Counted from the first letter of the stretch, positions 32,592 through 41,779 are shown. The stretch is DNA of 64,000 nt from Saccharothrix deserti (GCF_009769385.1 NZ_ML775963.1:62001-126000); one strand, 5' to 3'. A program made the numbers and translations. The notes: generated by a model from the letters alone, not told the origin.

Positions 32592-33437
32592 TCAACGCCC
32601 GCTGATCACGGCGTCGTACAGGGCCTTCTTGCTCACGCCCGCCGCCTCGGCGACCTCGGCCGCCGCCGACTTCATCCGCTCGCCGTCGGCCACCCGCTGC
32701 TTCACCTCGGCGACCAGCGCCTCCAACGGCGGCGCTTCGCGAGCCTCGGCGGGCGCCAACACGACGGTGATCTCTCCCCGGACCCCCTCGGCGGCCCATT
32801 CCGCCAGCTCACCGAGGCCACCCCGCTTGACCTCCTCGTACGTCTTGGTCAACTCACGGCACACGGCGGCGCGGCGGTCACGACCCAATACCGAAGCGGC
32901 GTCGGCGAGGGTGTCCGCCAGCCGATGGGGTGATTCGAAGAAGACACACGTCCGGGGTTCCTCGGCCAACGCCGCGAACCACCGCTGCCGCTCCCCCTGC
33001 TTGCGCGGCGGGAAGCCGTCGAAGCAGAACCGGTCCGAAGGCAGCCCCGACACGGCCAGCGCGGTCGTCACCGCCGACGGTCCGGGCAGGCACGTGACCT
33101 GGATGTCCTCCTCCACGCACGCCGCCACCAGGCGGTACCCGGGGTCGGACACGCTCGGCATCCCGGCGTCCGTCACCAGCACCACCGTCTGCCCCTCGCG
33201 CAGGGCCTCCAGCAGCCTCGGCAGCCGGGCCGTCTCGACCTGGTCGTAGAAGCTGACGACCCGTCCGGACGGTGTCACGTCCAGGGCCGACGCGAGGGAC
33301 CGAAGTCTCCTGGTGTCCTCCGCCGCGATCACCTCTGCCGTGCCCAGTGCCTCGACCAGGCGCGGTGAAGCGTCCCGGACGTCACCGAGCGGAGTAGCCG
33401 CCAGCACCAAACGGCCTGATCCAGATACAGGTCTCAC
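32592..33437 (-). CDS. rsmI: 16S rRNA (cytidine1402-2'-O)-methyltransferase
   Basis: A 281-residue SAM-dependent tetrapyrrole-methylase-fold enzyme. It has GRLVLAATPLGDVRDASPR, AAEDTRRLRSL, VSFYDQVE, the SAM-binding VLVTDAGMPSVSDPGYRLV and FVFFESPHR-like CVFFESPHRL, plus the C-terminal helix-turn-helix extension. RsmI modifies C1402 in the decoding centre. GTG 33437 is the chosen start; GTG 33446 is equally possible. The start is only 24 bp from the divergent pmt start, an arrangement also seen in mycobacteria. Confidence 0.95.
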   Translation of the reverse strand: MRPVSGSGRLVLAATPLGDVRDASPRLVEALGTAEVIAAEDTRRLRSLASALDVTPSGRVVSFYDQVETARLPRLLEALREGQTVVLVTDAGMPSVSDPGYRLVAACVEEDIQVTCLPGPSAVTTALAVSGLPSDRFCFDGFPPRKQGERQRWFAALAEEPRTCVFFESPHRLADTLADAASVLGRDRRAAVCRELTKTYEEVKRGGLGELAEWAAEGVRGEITVVLAPAEAREAPPLEALVAEVKQRVADGERMKSAAAEVAEAAGVSKKALYDAVISGR

Positions 33438-33461
33438 GGCTCTCACCCTACGATCGGCCCC

Positions 33462-35033
33462 GTGAGCCTGATCGCACCGCAGTCCGCAGACGACGTGGTC
33501 GAGGCCGGCGAAGTCCCGCCGGCCAGCCCGCCACCGGGCAACGACCGCGAGGAGCGGGCCCGCCAGCTCGAACCCGGCCCGATGAGCACCGCCCTGCGGG
33601 GCTGGCTCGTCACGCTGACCGTGGCGCTGATCGGCGGCGTGGTGCGGTTCTGGAACCTCGGGTTCCCGACCGACAAGGGCACGCCGATCTTCGACGAGAA
33701 GCACTACGTGCCGCAGGGCGCGCAGGTGCTGCGCAACGGCGGGTACGAGGACAACCCCGGCTATGAACTGATCGTCCACCCGCCGCTGGGCAAGCAGCTC
33801 ATCGCGATCGGCGAGTGGCTGTTCGGCTACGACGGCGTGGGCTGGCGGTTCGCGTCGGCGGTGGCGGGGACGTTGACGATCCTGCTGGTGGTGCGGATCG
33901 CCCGGCGGATGACGCGGTCCGACCTGATCGGCGCGATCGCCGGTGTGCTGCTGATCGCGGACGGCGTGAGCCACGTGCAGTCGCGGATGGGGATGCTGGA
34001 CATCTTCCTGGCGTTCTTCGTGGTGGTGGCGTTCGCCTGCCTGGTGGTGGACCGGGACCAGGTGCGCGCACGGCTGGCCGTCGCGGTGCGCGAGGGCTGG
34101 GTGAACAACTCGCCGTTCGGCCCGTGGCTGGGTTTCCGCTGGTGGCGGTTCGCCGGTGGGATCGCGCTGGGGCTCGCGTGCGGCGTGAAGTGGTCCGGGC
34201 TCTGGTACATCGCGTTCTTCGGCGTGCTGTCGGTGTTCTGGAGCGCGACCGCGCGCCGTGCCGCCGGGGTGGAGCGGCCGTGGCTGGGTTCGATCGCGAA
34301 GGACGTGCTGCCGTCGCTGTTCGCGCTGCTGGTGATCCCGATGCTGGCGTACCTGGCGACGTGGTGGGCGTGGTTCGCGTCGGAGACGGCCATCGACCGG
34401 CACGTGGCGGGTGTGAAGATCCCGGAGGACGGCTGGATCCCGGCGCCGCTGCGCGCGCTCTGGTACTACAGCGGGAACGTGCTGGACTTCCACACCAAGC
34501 TGGTGACGTCGGAGACGAACCAGCACCCGTGGGAGTCGAAGCCGTGGACGTGGCCGATGGGTCTGCGCCCGATGCTCTACTACTTCGAGGGCTCGGTGCA
34601 GGGCTGCGGCGCGGCGTCGTGCGTGGGCGCGATCATGCTGATCGGGACGCCCGCCATGTGGTGGCTGGCGTTCCCGGTGCTGGCGTGGGCGATGTGGCAG
34701 TCGATCGCCAAGCTGGACTGGCGGTACGCGGCGGTGCTGGTCGGGTACGGCGCGGGCTTCCTGCCGTGGTTCCTCAACGTCGACCGGCAGATGTACTTCT
34801 TCTACGTGACGCCGATGGCGCCGTTCCTGGTGTTGGGCATCGCGCTGGCGCTGGGCGAGGTCCTCGGGCGGCGGACGGACGGCAAGGAACGCCGAGGCAC
34901 CGGTCTGCTGGCCGTGGCCCTGTACGTGGGCCTGGTGGTGGCCAACTTCGTGTGGCTGTGGCCGATCCTCAACGGCATACCGATCACCCCGGAGATGTGG
35001 GACGCCCAGAAGTGGCTCCCGTCCTGGAACTGA
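33462..35033 (+). CDS. pmt: Protein O-mannosyltransferase (Pmt, GT39)
   Basis: A 523-residue polytopic GT-C glycosyltransferase. The catalytic first loop has TPIFDEKHYVPQG with the Asp-Glu pair, followed by VHPPLGKQLIAIGEWLFGY. About eleven membrane helices follow, and the conserved segment VLDFHTKLVTSETNQHPWES is present. It moves mannose from polyprenyl-phosphate-mannose to Ser/Thr of secreted proteins, working with the Sec pathway. It corresponds to M. tuberculosis Rv1002c. The GTG start gives a Pro-rich cytoplasmic N-tail of about 45 residues. Confidence 0.95.
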   Translation: MSLIAPQSADDVVEAGEVPPASPPPGNDREERARQLEPGPMSTALRGWLVTLTVALIGGVVRFWNLGFPTDKGTPIFDEKHYVPQGAQVLRNGGYEDNPGYELIVHPPLGKQLIAIGEWLFGYDGVGWRFASAVAGTLTILLVVRIARRMTRSDLIGAIAGVLLIADGVSHVQSRMGMLDIFLAFFVVVAFACLVVDRDQVRARLAVAVREGWVNNSPFGPWLGFRWWRFAGGIALGLACGVKWSGLWYIAFFGVLSVFWSATARRAAGVERPWLGSIAKDVLPSLFALLVIPMLAYLATWWAWFASETAIDRHVAGVKIPEDGWIPAPLRALWYYSGNVLDFHTKLVTSETNQHPWESKPWTWPMGLRPMLYYFEGSVQGCGAASCVGAIMLIGTPAMWWLAFPVLAWAMWQSIAKLDWRYAAVLVGYGAGFLPWFLNVDRQMYFFYVTPMAPFLVLGIALALGEVLGRRTDGKERRGTGLLAVALYVGLVVANFVWLWPILNGIPITPEMWDAQKWLPSWN

Positions 35034-35042
35034 TCCCGCGGG

Positions 35043-35501
35043 TCAGCGCGGCAGCTCGGTGAGCACGGGGTTGCGGATGCTTTCGTAGATCACCGAACTG
35101 CGGAAGCTGATGACTTCCCGGCGTTGGCTCAGGCGGTCGATGAGGAATGCGTGCAGGTGTTCCAGGTCCTGCACGGCGAGGTGGATGAGGAAGTCGTCGT
35201 CGCCCGTGACGACGTACATCGCGGTCACCTCGGGCAGGACGCCGATCGCCGCCTTGAAGTTGTCGATCACGACGCGGCTGGTGGGGCGCAGGCGTGCGGC
35301 GACGAAGGCCTGGACGGGGCGGTTGAGGGCGCCCAGGTCCACGTCCGCGTGGTAGCCCTTGATCACGCCGCGTTCGCGTAGGGCGCGCACGCGTTCCAGA
35401 CACGTCGACGGGGCCACGCCCAGACGCCTGGCCAGTTCGCGGTTGGTCAACCGCGCATCCAGTTGCAGATTCCTGATGATCGCCGAATCTAGTTCGTCCA
35501 C
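35043..35501 (-). CDS. Lrp/AsnC family regulator
   Basis: A 152-residue regulator. The HTH reads DELDSAIIRNLQLDARLTNR, then ELARRLGVAPSTCLERVRAL. The C-terminal RAM/AsnC domain has VTAMYVVTGDDDFLIHLAV. Such proteins sense amino acids as octamers. The gene is divergent from the DUF2000-permease operon, which resembles an amino-acid exporter, so it likely controls that operon in response to its substrate (inference). GTG 35501 is the start; the frame continues upstream without similarity. Confidence 0.92.
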   Translation of the reverse strand: MDELDSAIIRNLQLDARLTNRELARRLGVAPSTCLERVRALRERGVIKGYHADVDLGALNRPVQAFVAARLRPTSRVVIDNFKAAIGVLPEVTAMYVVTGDDDFLIHLAVQDLEHLHAFLIDRLSQRREVISFRSSVIYESIRNPVLTELPR

Positions 35502-35604
35502 GGGCCGATCATGCCAAACGTTGCCGAATGAAGTTCGGAAGAGGTGGACAAGACCGTTCAGGTGGACGACTTTGATCTCAACCCACCGAACGAACGGACC
35601 GACA

Positions 35605-35997
35605 GTGCTGCCCACCAAACTCGCCCTGATCCTGCGCGACGACCTGCCGCCCAACCTCGCCGCCAACGCCGCCGTCGTCCTCGGCCTCACCCTCGGCGCC
35701 CGCCTCCCCGACCTGCTCGGCGACGACGCCAAGGACGCCGACGGCACCGTCCACCTGGGCCTCAACACCCACCCGGTGCCGGTGCTGACCGCCTCCGCCG
35801 ACCACCTCAAGACCCTGCACCGCGCCGAAGGTGTGCTGAAGATCGGCTTCACGGAGGTCGCCCGCCGGTCCCGCGCCTACACCGAGTACCTCGAAGCCCT
35901 CGCCCGGACCGAGGACCCGGAATTCGTCGCCGTCGCCCTCTACGGCCCGCGCGCCGAGGTCACCCGGTTGACCCGCAAGCTGCCCCTGATGACATGA
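35605..35997 (+). CDS. DUF2000 family protein
   Basis: A 130-residue protein with the DUF2000 start KLALILRDDLPPNLAANAAV and VLGLTLGARLPDLLG, followed by VLTASADHLKTLHR. Structures of the family have a peptidyl-tRNA-hydrolase-2-like fold, but no activity is assigned. It overlaps the permease start by four bases (ATGA), so the two are expressed together under the divergent Lrp regulator. DUF2000 proteins often sit beside amino-acid transporters, suggesting a supporting role (inference). Confidence 0.82.
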   Translation: MLPTKLALILRDDLPPNLAANAAVVLGLTLGARLPDLLGDDAKDADGTVHLGLNTHPVPVLTASADHLKTLHRAEGVLKIGFTEVARRSRAYTEYLEALARTEDPEFVAVALYGPRAEVTRLTRKLPLMT

Positions 35998-37112
35998 GGC
36001 TCACCGCGATGTACGTGGGCGCGGTCCTCGGCCCCGGCGTGCTGGTGCTGCCCGCACTGGCCGACGAGGCCGCCGGACCCGCCTCGGTCCTGGCCTGGGT
36101 CGCCCTGCTGGCGCTCAGCGTCCCGATCGCGGTGTCGTTCGCCAGGCTCGGTGAACGGCACCGCGGCGGGGTCACGGGGTTCGTCGGGACGGCGTTCGGC
36201 GCGCGGGCGGCACGGCCGGTCGCGTGGTGGTTCTACCTGGCCGGGGTGCCGTTCGGGGTGCTCGGCGGTGCGCTGGTCGGCGGCCGGTACATCGCCCACG
36301 CGCTCGGCGGCGGCGATCCCGCGTTGATCGGCATCCTGCTGCTGGCCGCCGCGTTCGCCGCGAACTACGCCGGGCTGCGGGTCTCCGCCGGCGTGCAGGT
36401 CCTGCTGGTCGGGCTGCTCGCGGTGCTCCTGGCAGTGGCTATTGCATACAACGTACCGAGCGTGTCGCGGGACGACTTCCAGCCCTTCGCGCCGCACGGG
36501 TGGCTCGCCGTCGGGCACGCCGCCGTGGTGCTGTTCTTCGCGTTCTCCGGCTGGGAGGCGGCGAGCAACCTCGCCGACGAGTTCACCGACCCGCGCCGGG
36601 CGACCCGCCGCACGCTGGTCGTCGTCGCCGTCCTCTACCTGGGGCTGGCGGTCACGACGGCGGGCACGACGAGCGACGTCCCGCTCGCCGACCTGCTGGA
36701 ACGCGCGTTCGGGCCGTCCGCCCGGCTGGTCACGGCGGTGGCCGCGACGCTGCTGACGTTCGGCGCGATCAACACCTACCTGGCGGGCGGCGCGCGCCTG
36801 GGCGGACGGCACGGGCTGACCGGCCTGCTGGTGCTGTGCGCGGTGCTCACGGCCGTCACCCTGCGCCTGGACGTCGAGCTGGACACGTTGATGCGCGTCG
36901 CCTCGACCACGTTGGCCGCGGTGACGGCGGCGGGGCTGGCCGCCGCCGTCAAACTCCTCCGCAGCCGCACCGCCGCGTTCGCCCTCGGCTGCACCGCGCT
37001 GGTGTTGGCGTTCTCCGGCGCGCTGCTCGCCGTGCCGCTGGTGATCGGGGTCGCGGCCCTGGTCAGCGCACGGGTCGGGTCGGCGGTTCCGGCCGGTCGA
37101 TCATCTTCGTGA
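35994..37112 (+). CDS. APC superfamily amino-acid permease/exporter
   Basis: A 372-residue integral membrane protein with about 11 hydrophobic helices. The first helix has the APC signature MYVGAVLGPGVLVLPALA, and helix 6 has FFAFSGWEAASNLADEFTDP. The size is shorter than the usual 12-helix permeases of 430-500 residues, as in the YjeH/CycA-like L-methionine and branched-chain exporters. Context (Lrp regulator, DUF2000) supports an amino-acid substrate. The start ATG overlaps the DUF2000 stop. Its last 50 bp overlap the convergent kinase gene. Confidence 0.88.
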   Translation: MRLTAMYVGAVLGPGVLVLPALADEAAGPASVLAWVALLALSVPIAVSFARLGERHRGGVTGFVGTAFGARAARPVAWWFYLAGVPFGVLGGALVGGRYIAHALGGGDPALIGILLLAAAFAANYAGLRVSAGVQVLLVGLLAVLLAVAIAYNVPSVSRDDFQPFAPHGWLAVGHAAVVLFFAFSGWEAASNLADEFTDPRRATRRTLVVVAVLYLGLAVTTAGTTSDVPLADLLERAFGPSARLVTAVAATLLTFGAINTYLAGGARLGGRHGLTGLLVLCAVLTAVTLRLDVELDTLMRVASTTLAAVTAAGLAAAVKLLRSRTAAFALGCTALVLAFSGALLAVPLVIGVAALVSARVGSAVPAGRSSS

Positions 37113-39006
37113 CCGGGCCTTCCTTGCTCAGCCCCGCCTGCGACAGCCACGTGCTCAGCTCGGACCGGATGGCCGACAGCGACGGTCGCCGGGCCGGGTC
37201 GGCGTCGAGGGCGTTGGTGAGCAGCCGGTGGTGCGCGCTGCGCTGGGGCAGCTTCACGCACGGCTCGCCCTGCGCGGCGGCCATCAGCGACGAGATCGGG
37301 TTCTCCCGCGACCCGCGCGGCGGGTGGCCGGTGAGCGCGTAGCTGACCGTCGCGGCCAGCTGCCAGGCGTCCGACGCGGGGCTGGCGGCCTCACCGCGGG
37401 CGGTCTCCGGGGCGAGGAAGTCGGGCGTGCCGACCATCATCCCGGTGGCGGTGAGCGTGCTGTCGCCCTTCGACCGGGCGATGCCGAAGTCGATCAGGTG
37501 CGCGGTGCCCTGGGTGTCCACGATGACGTTGGACGGCTTCACGTCCCGGTGCAGCACGCCCTGCTCGTGCGCGGCGGCCAGCGCGTCCGCCATGTTCACC
37601 CAGAGGCGGGCGGCGAGCGTGTCGGCGAGCAGACCGCTCTTGAGCACGACGTCGGACAGCGGCTGGCCGTCGATGTACTCCATGATGATCGCCAGGCCGT
37701 CCGGGTCCTGGACGATGTCGAACACGCGCACGCAGTTCGGGTGCCGCACGGCGGCCAGAGCGCGCGCTTCACGCACCATGCGCTGCTCGGTGTCGTTGTC
37801 CGGGGCGTGCGCGAGCTTCACCGCGACCGTGCGGGCCAGCTGCTCGTCCACGGCCAGCCACACCGTGCCGAACCCGCCGCGGCCGAGCTGGCGGATGCGG
37901 CGGAACCGGCCGCCGGCCGGGTTCCACACCTTGCCGGAGTCCGGCGCGGCCTTGGGTGCGCTGCTCGCGCTGCTGCTGCCGGGGCCGAACGGGAGCGGAC
38001 CGGGCGTGTCGGCGAGCTGCGCCGGCTGCTCCACCCGGGTCGGCTTCGGCGGCTCGGCGACGGGCCCGGCGGGCACGACCGGCACGTCGGCGACCCGCGT
38101 CGGCGGGTAGTGCCGCTGCGGCGGGGTCGGCCGGTAGGGCGGCACCGGCTGGTACGGCGGGATCTGCGCGGGCTGGTAGGGCGGAGGCTTCTCCACCTGG
38201 TAGGGCGGCGGTTTCTGGGACGGCTGGTTCTGGTGCGGCCCTTGGTGCTTCTGGGCCGGCTGGTTCTGGGACGGCCCCTTCGGCTGCTGGGGCTGCGGCG
38301 GTGGCGTTCTCGACACCGCGGGTTGCGGGCTCGGGTTCCCGCGATCGCGACCGGGGCGGTTCAGCATGGCGGTAGTCAACCCGAAAACCCGCACCACGAG
38401 GGAGCCCAACAGCGCAATCGGGAAGAACCCGAGCAGCAGGTGGCCGACCAGCGTGACCGGCAGGGCGGACGTGGACAGCAGCAGGACCAGGAACGGAGGC
38501 CAGAACACCCGGCGCGGCCAGTTCGGGCCGAGCCGGAACGCCGAGCCCGCCTGGAGCATCACGAACAGCAGGCACAGCAGCGCCAGGACCGCCGTCGCAC
38601 CGGCCGCGATCAGGTACGTCACGCCGCTGCGGCCGTTGATCGACTCGAGGAACGCGGGCGCTTCCAGCAGGTACTCGGACTGGGTGAACGCCACGCACGG
38701 CTTCTCGCGCAGCGAGTCCGTGCCCGGCAGCGCGCGGTCGCTCAGGAGCTTGAAGGTGGCCGAGAACGCCATCCACGGCAGCACCAGCGTGCTGACCACG
38801 CCGAGCACGGCGAAGATCGCGCCGGTGACCGGGCCGTACGAGTTGCCGACGATGCGTCGGACGGTGATCGCCAGGAGTGCGGCGATCGTCGGCAGCACGC
38901 CGATCAGCGCGCCGAACGCGGTGGCGGTCCAGGCCCAGTCACCGGGGCAGACAGGCACACCGGACCAGCCGTGCAGCCATGCCAGCAGCGACTCGGCCAG
39001 CTCCAC
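37063..39006 (-). CDS. Membrane Ser/Thr protein kinase with N-terminal membrane domain
   Basis: A 647-residue PknB-like kinase in reversed order. Five or six membrane helices fill about residues 15-215. A Pro/Gln/Tyr-rich linker (235-350) follows. The kinase domain is C-terminal: glycine loop LGRGGFGTVW (about 375), VAVKLA with the ATP lysine, HRDVKPSNVIVD (about 487) and DFGIAR (about 508), all intact. Classical actinobacterial kinases place the kinase first and the membrane helix after. The start is one of several GTG codons at 39006-39018, preceded by AGAAGGGG. The input signal is unknown. Its 3' end overlaps the permease by 50 bp. Confidence 0.9.
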   Translation of the reverse strand: MELAESLLAWLHGWSGVPVCPGDWAWTATAFGALIGVLPTIAALLAITVRRIVGNSYGPVTGAIFAVLGVVSTLVLPWMAFSATFKLLSDRALPGTDSLREKPCVAFTQSEYLLEAPAFLESINGRSGVTYLIAAGATAVLALLCLLFVMLQAGSAFRLGPNWPRRVFWPPFLVLLLSTSALPVTLVGHLLLGFFPIALLGSLVVRVFGLTTAMLNRPGRDRGNPSPQPAVSRTPPPQPQQPKGPSQNQPAQKHQGPHQNQPSQKPPPYQVEKPPPYQPAQIPPYQPVPPYRPTPPQRHYPPTRVADVPVVPAGPVAEPPKPTRVEQPAQLADTPGPLPFGPGSSSASSAPKAAPDSGKVWNPAGGRFRRIRQLGRGGFGTVWLAVDEQLARTVAVKLAHAPDNDTEQRMVREARALAAVRHPNCVRVFDIVQDPDGLAIIMEYIDGQPLSDVVLKSGLLADTLAARLWVNMADALAAAHEQGVLHRDVKPSNVIVDTQGTAHLIDFGIARSKGDSTLTATGMMVGTPDFLAPETARGEAASPASDAWQLAATVSYALTGHPPRGSRENPISSLMAAAQGEPCVKLPQRSAHHRLLTNALDADPARRPSLSAIRSELSTWLSQAGLSKEGPVTKMIDRPEPPTRPVR

Positions 39007-39274
39007 GACCAGCACCACCCCTTCTCGTCGCCTCTCAGGGTACGGGTGCGGGCCGCGCCGACAGCGCCGTCCGGCCAACGTCGTGCCGTTCCGCCCTGGT
39101 GGCGCCGTCTCTGGCCAGGGACGACATCCCCCGAACGGTGGGCGCGACAGAAAGCAGGCGCCTGTCGCGTCAGCTCGGGTGAACGCGCCCGCGACGGGGT
39201 CCGTAACCGCACGTGTACGGAGCTTCCGCCACCGACCTGCGGTTAGGTGACCTGACACGCCGAGGAGGACCCCG

Positions 39275-40282
39275 TTGGCCGGCACACCCGAGCTCCGCCA
39301 GGCCGGTGCGGCGACCGGTGGTGCCTCGATCACCCAGGCCGGGCGGGACGTCAACATCACCGTGGCCGGACCGCGTGGACCGGGGTTGAGTTCGGTCGCG
39401 GTTCCCGTCGGTCGGCTCGACCACGAGGTGCACGGCCGTGCCGCGCTGCTCGACGACCTGTCGCGAGCGGTCGTGACCGGCGGGCAGGTCGTGGTCCTGC
39501 ACGCGGCGGGCGGCTACGGCAAGACCACCGTCGCGGCGGCGTTCGCCCATCGCGAGCAGGACCTGGCCCGGGTGTGGTGGGTCGACGCGACCAGCGGCGA
39601 GAGCCTGAGCGAAGGCCTGCGGGAGGTCGCCGTCCAGGCGGGTGCGCCACACGAACGGGCTCCAAGCCGACCTCCAGGACGACGGCGGCGACTACCGGGC
39701 GGCGCGACTCGCCCTGTTGTGGCAGGCCACCGCCGGGTTGGACTGCGAGAACACGGACAACTGGCCGTTGTGGACCGCGCTGCTGCCCCACTGCACCGGG
39801 TCGCTGGACCACGAGGACGACGAGCAGGCGGTGACCATAGCTGCATCCGGCAGCGCGCGGCCGACTTCTGCGACGAAATGGGCATGTGGCGAGAAGCGGA
39901 ACGGCTGTACCAGGAAGCGCTGGACACCCAGACCCTGCTGCTCGGGCCCGAGCACGCCACGACGTTGACCACTCGCGGCAACCTCGCGTTGGCCCTGCGC
40001 AACAGAGTCGCCCTCGCGGCTGCCGAGGCCGAGTGCCGGAAGATGCTCGCCATCCGCGAGCGGGTACTGGGCATCGAGCACAAGTCCACGCTCACCACGC
40101 GGAACAACCTCGCCGCCGTGCACCGCGAACGCGGGGACCACGCCGCCGCCGAGGCCGAGTACCGGGTGCTGCTCGCCATCCTGCGCCGGGTCCTGGGCGA
40201 CGACCACCCGGACACCGTGCAGGCGCGTGAGCACGTGGAGGGCATCGTGCGCGAACACTTCCAGGCCGTCCACGGGGCGTGA
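39275..40282 (+). pseudogene. Decayed NTPase-TPR signalling protein gene
   Basis: A TTG start with GAGGAGGAC upstream opens a protein with GGASITQAGRDVNITVAGP, then VGRLDHEVHGRAALLDDL and an intact P-loop AAGGYGKTTVAAAFA. The family (STAND NTPase plus TPR) is normally 700-1,000 residues. Here similarity leaves this frame near 39640. It continues in the next frame from 39642 to about 39835 (GDYRAARLALLWQATAGLDC, LPHCTGSLDHEDDEQ). It then returns to the first frame from about 39850 for four TPRs (EAERLYQEALDTQTLLLGPE and similar). Most of the NTPase is missing and two frameshifts remain. An uninterrupted 335-codon frame masks the damage. Confidence 0.75.
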
Positions 40283-40298
40283 ACACGGCGAGGGCTGC

Positions 40299-40339
40299 CC
40301 GGGTGGACGTCGACGACGGGCACAGCGACGTCCACCCGG
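40299..40339. terminator. 14-bp perfect stem-loop between convergent genes
   Basis: CCGGGTGGACGTCG (40299-40312) and CGACGTCCACCCGG (40326-40339) are exact complements around a 13-nt loop. It sits between the TPR pseudogene stop and the cyclase-fold gene stop, so it can serve both directions. Confidence 0.8.
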
Positions 40340-40363
40340 ACACCCGCGGAACCAGGACTCGGA

Positions 40364-40990
40364 CTACGCGACCCGCCGCTCCGGACTGGCGTCGGGCCGG
40401 AAGAGCCACCCGAAGTGCCGGAAGTCCTTGACCTCGAACTCGACCCGGTCGAACACCAGCCGGTCGAGGCCGCGCTCGCCGCCCGTCACGACGTCCTGGT
40501 AGAACCGGTCGGAGATGATCAACCCGAGGTTCTGCGCGGGGTTCTGCTCGACGAACTCGCGCAGCGGCCGGGCGTCGACCAGTCGCGCCGTGGCGACCAC
40601 CGCCGGACCGCCCAGGTGGGGTGCGTTGACCGTGGTCTCGCCGTGGTCGAGAGCGCCCCGCAGCTGCAGCCGGTGCTTGTCGTCGGCGCGGCGGTTGACG
40701 TCGTGCAAGGCGATGGGGAACTCGTGGAGCAGGAAATCCGCCAACAGCCAGGCTTTCGGCACCTCCGGTCCGATGAGCACGGTCATGCTGTCGCCGTCCG
40801 GGCGGATGTGCACGTCCGTCTTGGGGAACAACCGGTGCAGCGCGGTCCCGACCGCGCGTTCCACGACGGACTTCAGCTGCCCGTCCAGAAAGGTCTGCCG
40901 ATCCGGCCCGTTGGCACTGGAGCGGACGATGTCCACCCGCAGGACGCTGCGGGGAAGTGGAAGTGAGTCCACGTGCGTCTCCGACGTCAT
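40364..40990 (-). CDS. Class III nucleotidyl-cyclase-fold protein, copy A
   Basis: A 208-residue single-domain protein with the layout of a class III cyclase catalytic domain: first strand VLRVDIVRSS with the metal Asp20, hairpin RPDGDSMTVLI with the second Asp67, then LQLRGALDHGE, and VVATARLVD where Arg136 matches the transition-state Arg. The Asn that normally precedes it by four positions is not conserved. It could be a divergent cyclase or a non-catalytic sensor. It lies 25 bp after a CRP-type regulator whose nucleotide pocket is intact, suggesting a cyclic-nucleotide circuit (inference). It is a paralogue of the protein at 46447. Confidence 0.65.
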   Translation of the reverse strand: MTSETHVDSLPLPRSVLRVDIVRSSANGPDRQTFLDGQLKSVVERAVGTALHRLFPKTDVHIRPDGDSMTVLIGPEVPKAWLLADFLLHEFPIALHDVNRRADDKHRLQLRGALDHGETTVNAPHLGGPAVVATARLVDARPLREFVEQNPAQNLGLIISDRFYQDVVTGGERGLDRLVFDRVEFEVKDFRHFGWLFRPDASPERRVA

Positions 40991-41015
40991 GTCTCGGTGT
41001 GCGGCTTGTTGCCAC

Positions 41016-41723
41016 TCACCTTTGGGGACAGACGCCCGTGCCACCACATCCAATGATGATTTGTCCGTAGATTTGCGTTGACATCGCCGTGTCCGCTGCT
41101 ACGCGGAGGCACCGGACGCACGGCACCACCACCTTGCCGTGCTGGGAGAACGCCAGCTTCCACGCCTTCAGGTCGGCCAGCACGCGCTGCGCGGTCACCG
41201 GCGACACGTGGGCGAAGCCGGCGATCATGTCCTGGGTGCCGGGGACGACCGCGCCACGGGTGCCGTTGGCGTAGCGGTCCGTCAGCGTGGCCACGGCGCG
41301 CACCACGCGGATCTTCTTCTTGTCCGACTGCCCCTCGGCCGCGCGCAGCAACCCGGTCACACGGCGCACGATGCCGAGCCACAAGGCCGGGTGATCGTGG
41401 AGGAATGCGACGAACGCCTCCTTGGCGATCCTGATCGCCGCCACGGAGCTCTGGGCGATCACGGAGGCGGACCGCCGCCCGTTTTCCTCGACGCAGGCGA
41501 TCTCCCCGACCAGTTCGCCCGTGCCGCAGATGTTGAGCAGGTGTTCCTTCCCGTCGACGCCTCTCTTCACGATCTTGACGTCACCGGAGTCGATCACCAA
41601 CACGTGGTTGCCGTACTCGCCCTCCCACATGAGCGTTTCACCACTTCGGTAGGTGACTTTCGTTCCGGACCGGATCAGCTTGTCCCGTTCAGCGCTGCTC
41701 AGTTGTGCCATGAAGCTGGTCAT
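41016..41723 (-). CDS. CRP/FNR family cyclic-nucleotide-responsive regulator
   Basis: A 235-residue regulator. The N-terminal cNMP-binding barrel has GDVKIVKRG and a good phosphate-binding cassette: GELVGEIACVEENGRRSASV, with the Glu and Arg that hold the ribose-phosphate. The dimer helix and winged helix follow (DMIAGFAHVSPVTAQRVLAD as recognition region). The C-terminal 22 residues past the wing (STQIYGQIIIGCGG and on) are unusual. The corresponding bases recur at the second cyclase locus. ATG 41723 is preferred; an upstream frame to 41846 lacks similarity. It is co-transcribed with the cyclase-fold gene. Confidence 0.88.
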   Translation of the reverse strand: MTSFMAQLSSAERDKLIRSGTKVTYRSGETLMWEGEYGNHVLVIDSGDVKIVKRGVDGKEHLLNICGTGELVGEIACVEENGRRSASVIAQSSVAAIRIAKEAFVAFLHDHPALWLGIVRRVTGLLRAAEGQSDKKKIRVVRAVATLTDRYANGTRGAVVPGTQDMIAGFAHVSPVTAQRVLADLKAWKLAFSQHGKVVVPCVRCLRVAADTAMSTQIYGQIIIGCGGTGVCPQR

Positions 41724-41779
41724 GCCCCGCCGACTCCCTGACATTCCAATCGGGACAGGAAACCCGCCCGACCACCCTC

